Positions 58,503 to 64,000 of a stretch of DNA of 64,000 nucleotides are shown here, piece after piece; position 1 is the stretch's first letter; each line of letters starts with the position of its first letter. Source of the stretch: Lineus longissimus (lineage: Eukaryota; Nemertea; Pilidiophora; Heteronemertea; Lineidae). The translations under genes were made by a program, and so were the position numbers. The notes beneath the pieces are model-generated. The model did not search any database. It was not told where the DNA came from and was given only the letters and a program-made list of their open reading frames with translations. Location: NCBI RefSeq assembly GCF_910592395.1, contig NC_088322.1, forward strand, positions 7,309,431 through 7,373,430, in the 5' to 3' direction.

Positions 58503-59005
58503 CATAAGTAAATGTCACTGGCCTTTTGGGCCGCTGCGCAAAAACTACTGGGCTGATTTCTTCAAAGTTTGGTTTTTCTTGAATCTAATTTCGGGACCCA
58601 AGAGGATTTTCATATTTCAGTAACCATGGTTACGAAATAATTTTTTTGTATGTATTGGTGTACATTGACGTAGTGTATTGATTTTGACATGTTCTCCTCT
58701 GTACTGCTTATTTCTAGATGCATTTTGCTGAAATGTTCAGGTTAATTTTTTTTCGTGTGTATCTTTAAAGCTGCCAAGTTTCATTTAGAACTATCCATCA
58801 AAAAAATCGGGCCCTCCAGATTCCCCCAAAATGGCCAACCCGCCCAAAGGGCTCCAAAGTTGACAATTTTTTTCTTTATAATTTGCAAATCTCTAACCTG
58901 GAAATTGTGCCGAAATTAGATTCAAGAAAAACCAAACTTTGAAGAAATCGGCCCAACAGTTTTTGCACAGCGACCCAAAAGGGCAGTCAGTGACATTTAC
59001 TTATG
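58503..59005. mobile_element. 503-bp MITE with ~100-bp inverted ends
   Basis: Both ends begin CATAAGTAAATGTCACTG and continue in parallel for about 100 bp: CCTTTTGGG.CGCTG.GCAAAAACT, GGGC.GATTTCTTCAAAGTTT, then GGTTTTTCTTGAATCTAATT. The two arms differ at a few positions. The centre has no coding frame. A solo arm is present at 2062. No clear target duplication is visible. Confidence 0.88.
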
Positions 59006-60059
59006 AATCCATAGCCTAGGCCTAACTATAAAAGCACTGATGACACTGCTGCGCTACACTTTCATCATTATCATCATCTACTTTAGTCAACCAGCTCACA
59101 TGACCTTTCTTGGGGCAGTGATCGGTAACGGTGAACTCCTTCCGACCCAACAGGCAAATGTTTAAATTCGTGTCTCCGTGTATCATGGATTCATGTGTAT
59201 ACTAACACCGTTGTTGTGTTGACACACTGACTGACTCTGACTGTGTACATTTCTACAGCGACGAAAAACGATCACAAAAATGGTTCTTTTTAAGCACTCG
59301 TGACATGTTTACAAAAATTAAAGCAAGTGTTTTTAGTAGAGGTTTACCTAATGAGTAGCGTCTGGGTGATTATAAACCATTAACTTGTGTTTAAAAGCCT
59401 ACATTGTAACAAAAGGTTCCGGCTTGACGCTAATCTCCAATGACGCCAGCCGCCATTTTGCCATACTTTTGAAACTTTGGGATCGTCAAATGCAATGGAA
59501 ATCACATACTTTCTGACACACACTGCTACAATTCATCATTTTATTGTTCTTTCACAGTATTATTACGCCACCCCGATTCGCAAGGCAGCTTGTACCAACA
59601 GGCTCTGCATTGACTATCCCCATTCCAAGCCGAAGAACAGTGTGACAAGTTTCTCATTTTACCTTCCAATCACAGTCAAAATTTTCTAAAACAACCGGCA
59701 ATGAGGACAAACTAATAATCTCAAACCAATCACAAGAATGTAATCAACACATACGACCTCATCCGAAGAGCGGATGATTAAGTTTTAGCATTGATTCAAG
59801 GTGATTTAATTCCTTCTTCGTCTCGCTTCAAATTCATAAAATGGCTGTCTTCCATACTTGTAGTATGCAGATCTAGTGGCGCAGTACAACACTGCGCATC
59901 TGGGATACCCCGACGGATTGCCTCGAACCGCGAAATTCAAAACTGCTGGCAATGTGCCAACTGACATTTTTGCACAATAACGCCACCTAGTGATATGAAA
60001 CGAAATTAATCTATTTAATATCGAAACCTCCATATCAGGCCAACCTCTAAAACTTCATT
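59006..60059. other. Intergenic, no recognised feature
   Basis: A piece near 59190-59240 (CACCGTTGTTGTGTTGACA) may be a remnant of the 225/31240 family. Frames at 59477-59689 and 60033-59806 lack motifs. Confidence 0.35.
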
Positions 60060-60617
60060 TCAAACTTCAATCTGCTGGAATAAAGAAAATGGGCTTTTAT
60101 AACCTTGACCTACTTATACCTGAATAGTAGGTCACACTGACCTAAATCTGTGTCAACATGTAGAGATGCCCAATAGGTGTCTACATATCAAATTTAGAGA
60201 GTCTATGACCAATAGCAAAAAAACGTGCCATGATCAAAGAAATTTTAGAGTTCTACCTCTGTGACCTTGAAATGAAGGTCAAATCAAAAACCCGTGTGAT
60301 ATGTGATGTACCTTTATTAGATACACCCACCATAAAATTTTCATCGCTCTAGTTTTAACCATAAGCTTCAAAATGACAAAAATAGGTTTTCAAAGAGCAC
60401 CCCCTATATGGCAGACCAGCAGTCAAATTGCGCTGATTTTCATTCTGAAGGAAGGTCTTGCCTAGGGGTACCCACACACCAAGTATGAGCGGTTAAGAAA
60501 CGTGCCACGATTTTGTCAAAAGTTAACGACGGACGACGACGACGACGACGACGACGACGGACGACGACGGACGCCAGACGCCGCGGTATCGTATTAGCTC
60601 ACCTGACAGGTGAGCTA
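60060..60617 (+). mobile_element. Interspersed repeat ending in ACG microsatellite and hairpin
   Basis: The segment contains paired words typical of an interspersed repeat (GACCTTGAAATGAAGGTCAA, GTACCCACACACCAAGTATGA). It then has an (ACG)n run at about 60528-60580 (GACGACGGACG variants). It ends at TATTAGCTCACCTGACAGGTGAGCTAA, where AGCTCACCTGACAGGTGAGCT is a perfect hairpin. This end layout is, from memory, common in marine invertebrate repeats. A terminal hairpin recalls Helitrons, but no CTRR end was confirmed. Confidence 0.6.
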
Positions 60618-61478
60618 AAAAGGGAAGGGATATCTGAGTGAACTACCTGATGATGAGGGTTCAGGGGTGAAAGGAAGGACGTTTAGAAAGCTCGAGAGTG
60701 TGAGAGTTAGTCCCCGAGAGTGTGGGTGTGGTATATAGGATTGAATAAACGTTTAGTTCGAAAGAGAAAGGAGACGTAGTTTAACAGTGCATATTATGTA
60801 TCTTAGTATAATATTTCATGTACAGCATGAGTTGAAACTAGCTGTACTTGTCTTTAGTTCCCAGTAGCATACACAAAGTTTATATTACAGCGTGGACTTG
60901 GGTATATAATTCCTTCAGGCGCGGTCCTTGTAAGGATAAGCATGTCTGTCTAGTTTTGCTTTCAAAAGGCACATTCTAAATAACCTTGTCTTATTCGAGT
61001 AGGGATGAGTACAAGAGTACACTTTAGGCTTAAGTCTGTACTCGGTGGATTCCTAGATGAGTGGTTCAATCTTGGTAAGGTTCGTCACTCCCCAAAGCAG
61101 CTCCCTTAACAAGCCTTTTGTCATTTTTCGTTCCAGTATTGTATTGAATTTTCTCCATCCAATATTTGCAGTGTTTATAGTATCTTGATATGATCTCTCA
61201 GGAGAATTGCGCTTATATTGTCTATCGTCGTCTGTAATGACCTTCGTTGACGTGCCGTACTCAACCCGCAGTATTCCAAATCACAGTATATCTCGCCTTT
61301 TCATCTTTTGTTTATGTTTAATTAGTAAAACCAGGTGGTGATTATTAAGAGGTCAAAGCACCTGCATTACCATCAGGACAGTGACCATAAAACAGGTGTT
61401 TTGTGGATATTGAATGCTGTGTGCATGCAGCTGCACTCCAAAGAGCGATTGGCTGATACCTGACCTGATGTCCCAAGT

Positions 61479-61487
61479 ATTAAAAGG
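61479..61487 (+). promoter_or_regulatory. TATA-like box of the GGT-like gene
   Basis: TATTAAAAG lies about 34 nt before an initiator-like TCAGTT (61512-61517). The spacing fits a TATA/Inr core promoter with a start near 61513. That start leaves a 5' UTR of about 77 nt before the GGT-like ATG at 61590. Confidence 0.45.
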
Positions 61488-61531
61488 AGGTCAAAAAAGA
61501 AGTTAGTGCCATCAGTTGAGTCGTGATTTTT

Positions 61532-62678
61532 ATGCGAAAGGACATCTTCCGTAGAACTCACTTTATTGCGAAACCGAGTGGACTTCAAAATGATCCGAAG
61601 GTAGGTTTTGATAAAACTTTTGCTGGCTCCTTTCTTTATTTAATATATTTTCTCAATTTCACTCGGTTCACATTTGCGCATTTCTATTGCCTGTCAGTCA
61701 CTACTAAATGAACGACGAGCAGCTTAAGTTTGTTTCTTATCTCTCCAGTAGAGAAACTTGACAAACAAAATCTCTACTGAATTTTTTAGTTCCGTGAACA
61801 TGTACATTTCCCTTTACATCAATATACAGCTGATGCAGGGATTTTTATCTTGATCTTTTTCATGATAGAATTTTTTCAGAAGTTTTTCGAATCGAGCTCA
61901 AAAAAAGAGTTTTTGATGCAAATGACGTCATCAATGGCGAATTGGACTAAAGTTCTAGTCGATTCTCTTCAGGAACGGAGTAGAATTTCCAAATGGATGT
62001 TATCATATACATGTAGATTTTATTACACGTGCTAGTGTTTCATACAACGGTCAACGCTTTTTCTTGCCCTAACCTTATTTTCCTTGTGTTTCAGCAAAAC
62101 CGGTGTCGACTGCTCGCGCCCCGCCCACGTGATGTACATGGTCGTGCTCTGGGGTTTCATCCTGCTCGCTATGGTGATGGACTCCCATGGTTCAATGATC
62201 TCATCACCAGGAAATACGTTTGTCTTTGGAACCAAGCCAATGGAAGAATGCGGAAATTTTACATACGCGTTCAAGCGGCCCAGGAACTTTCAAGACTGTA
62301 TTGGCAAAGAGATGGTGTACTCAAAAGCCGCGGTCGCCTGCGAGAGTACAGCTTGTTCGAAAGTTGGTCGGTAGGTGGATCGAGACTGGAAAGAATTGCA
62401 TACTGCTAATCATTTGATCTTACAGCAGCTGTCCATTGTCTTTCATCGGTTCATCAGTTCATATGTCATGTTGCAGTTGGATGCTGGCGCCACCTGTGTG
62501 TGATGCTTGAAGTAGAGTCTTTCAGTATAAATCGATATTAATCTGGTTGAAGCATGTCTGGTGATGACTTTGAGCGACGAGAAAGGTTGTCGATTCTCTG
62601 GGCACTTACTGTTTTAACTCAGATAAAATAATTTTCTTTTTTCAGGGACATATTGAAGAAAGGTGGTCATGCAGTTGA
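61532..62678 (+). other. Upstream overlapping reading frame on the GGT-like mRNA
   Basis: ATG 61532 opens 23 codons to the exon 1 donor at 61600. It then reads all 92 codons of exon 2 (62095-62370) in a different frame from the GGT-like protein and stops at TGA 62676-62678 in exon 3. The total is about 125 codons. Its start context (T at -3, C at +4) is weak. The GGT-like ATG at 61590 has A at -3. Translation of this frame is unproven. Confidence 0.35.
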
Positions 62679-64000
62679 TGCCGCCGTAGCCGTTCTATTG
62701 TGTGTCGGGGTGCAGAATCCGGAGGCGTCCGGAATCGGAGGCGGCCTTCTCATGAACATCTACGACAGGTAAAGATTAATACTCGGCCTACTCACTGGAT
62801 CAGGTAGCAGGCCGAATTGATCATGCCAGTCATTCATTTTGAACCTTTCTCACTCCCTCCTCCTCTCTTGGCTCGCTACCGTTGTACTGGCCCGCTCACC
62901 GCGCCCTCGGGGAGAAATACTTAGTAGAAAATAAGTCATCGGTGGGGAGGTGATTTTGAAGGGCAAGTGGCAGAAGCCATCTTCCGCCCTGTCTATTGAA
63001 GTAGATTTTACTTCGCGGGTTTTGAAGAGATGGTGGTTAGACCCAGGTAAAAGCGCAAAAAGACCCGGGGAGAATGTGTCATTTTGTCTGTGTGGTATTG
63101 CCCCTTTAAGGTGGGACTGTAGTAATCCTTTAATTGTTTAACAATATCAAGGTCGCCCAAGTACATAGCAGACGCTGATGAACGCCCAGGAGACTCAGTA
63201 GCCCCTGTGAAACAACTTCTGCCGGCGATTGCATGTGTTGATAACTCAAGATTAACACGGAGGCTGAGGATTAACCTATTTTGAGAGGTGTCGGTATGCT
63301 AGAACTGGCCAAAACCTATAAATACATTCCTGCAGTCTGCAAAAGTTGGCGAATGCAGTACTTTATAAATGCCTACACATATATTTTTTCTCCTCCAAAG
63401 GAAGAAGAAACAGTCCTTTCCAATAGATGGCCTCACGACAGCGCCGGCAGCAGCTGCAGATTTAGAGCAATATGCTGACAAAGAGAATCAAGCAAAAGGT
63501 AACCTTTTGACAACCCCTCCTTCCCCTACCTTCAGATTTGTGGTCTGTTGATAGCAAAGTTCCTGCCAGCTCTGTTACGGAGTAAAAAATCGTTCCTTTT
63601 TTCTTTCGAGTTTATTCCGAAGACCCGACCCGACTTTTGAAATGGAACCCAAACGCCTGCTCTTCTCTTTAAGAAATGATCATGATATTGCAGTATCCTC
63701 ACATGAGGCGTGACCTCCGTTTTACAGCATGCCTAAGGTCCTGCACAGCCGCCACATTCGAAAATCGGCAACAATACGACTCGTAACTAGGTTTTGATGG
63801 TTCGTTTCGTTAGAGGGAGGTTTTGCTATGGGATGTACGAAATCTGTCTTATAAATGAAAAACTCCCTCTTCGTACCAATTACTAAAAGCGCACCGTTGT
63901 TAAAACAGTCATCTTCTTTAAACTCCGTGCTGAATACAATCACAATTACCTACCTTTCCAGGACTCCCTTCGATAGCAGTTCCAGGGGCGATGGCTGCCT
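61590..64000 (+). CDS. Gamma-glutamyltransferase-like protein, 5' half
   Basis: Exons 61590-61600 (ATG; first exon begins near 61513), 62095-62370, 62646-62768, 63401-63498 and 63962 onward. All introns are GT-AG and in phase. About 182 residues are visible before the window ends. A membrane anchor (VMYMVVLWGFILLAMVM, residues 16-32) precedes a GGT heavy-chain domain from residue ~80. Hallmarks are YSKAAVA, GRDILKKGGHAVDAAVAVLL, SGIGGGLLMNIYD and LPSIAVPG. Family members are type II membrane ectoenzymes that cleave or transfer the gamma-glutamyl group of glutathione after self-cleavage into two chains. The usual [NDG]-[AG]-R-E-x-AP motif, whose Arg binds substrate, reads IDGLTTAP (145-152), with Leu at 148. 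The catalytic Thr lies outside the window. The exact first exon is inferred from phase. Confidence 0.93.

Noticed and set aside
62950-63141. 63-codon frame in the GGT-like gene's third visible intron
   Set aside because: It lies between well-supported in-phase exons and has no domain; it is an intronic chance frame.

Overview
The window looks like nuclear DNA from a multicellular eukaryote, most likely a marine invertebrate. Genes are sparse and split by GT-AG introns. Intergenic DNA is AT-rich and full of short inverted-repeat transposons, minisatellites and palindromic TACATG runs. An ACG-rich repeat ending in a GGTGAGCT hairpin (60060-60617) is of a kind I associate with marine invertebrate genomes. 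I cannot name the species, and there are no bacterial-style operons.

Two genes are well supported. (1) An ankyrin-repeat/SOCS-box (ASB-like) gene on the minus strand has two exons (40681-40577 and 38349-36553) and encodes about 633 residues. A non-autonomous DNA transposon sits in its only intron. (2) The 5' half of a gamma-glutamyltransferase-like gene is on the plus strand (61590 to past the window end). Four in-phase introns are visible and a TATA/initiator pair lies upstream. The residue where active enzymes carry a substrate-binding arginine appears to be leucine. A long second reading frame starts upstream and overlaps it.

Weaker gene candidates are a two-exon small secreted-peptide gene (56791-56465, minus), a run of three phase-1 exons with an Ig-like signature (13120-14334, plus), and several single ORFs or exons given low confidence. 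Two degraded retroelement coding fragments lie at 48.7 kb and 55.2 kb. Two tRNA-like sequences lie at 15.8 kb and 25.8 kb.

Most of the rest is repeats. 0-6 kb: an 81-bp satellite with higher-order structure and a 376-bp inverted-repeat element. 6.3-9.6 kb: two nested transposon stacks, one resolved by an empty site at 39 kb. 10-20 kb: minisatellites, a TA-flanked inverted-repeat element and three 180-bp copies of one element. 22.2-25.2 kb: a large palindrome with 1.3-kb arms. 26-35 kb: old dispersed repeats, three diverged copies of one unit and a pogo/Tigger-like element. 35.6-41.6 kb: the ASB gene between 0.4-kb direct repeats. 43.3-43.8 kb: a 72-bp in-frame minisatellite. 50.9-51.7 kb: a degenerate minisatellite. 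52.7-60.6 kb: further inverted-repeat elements. I see no CRISPR array, virus or bacterial defence system.
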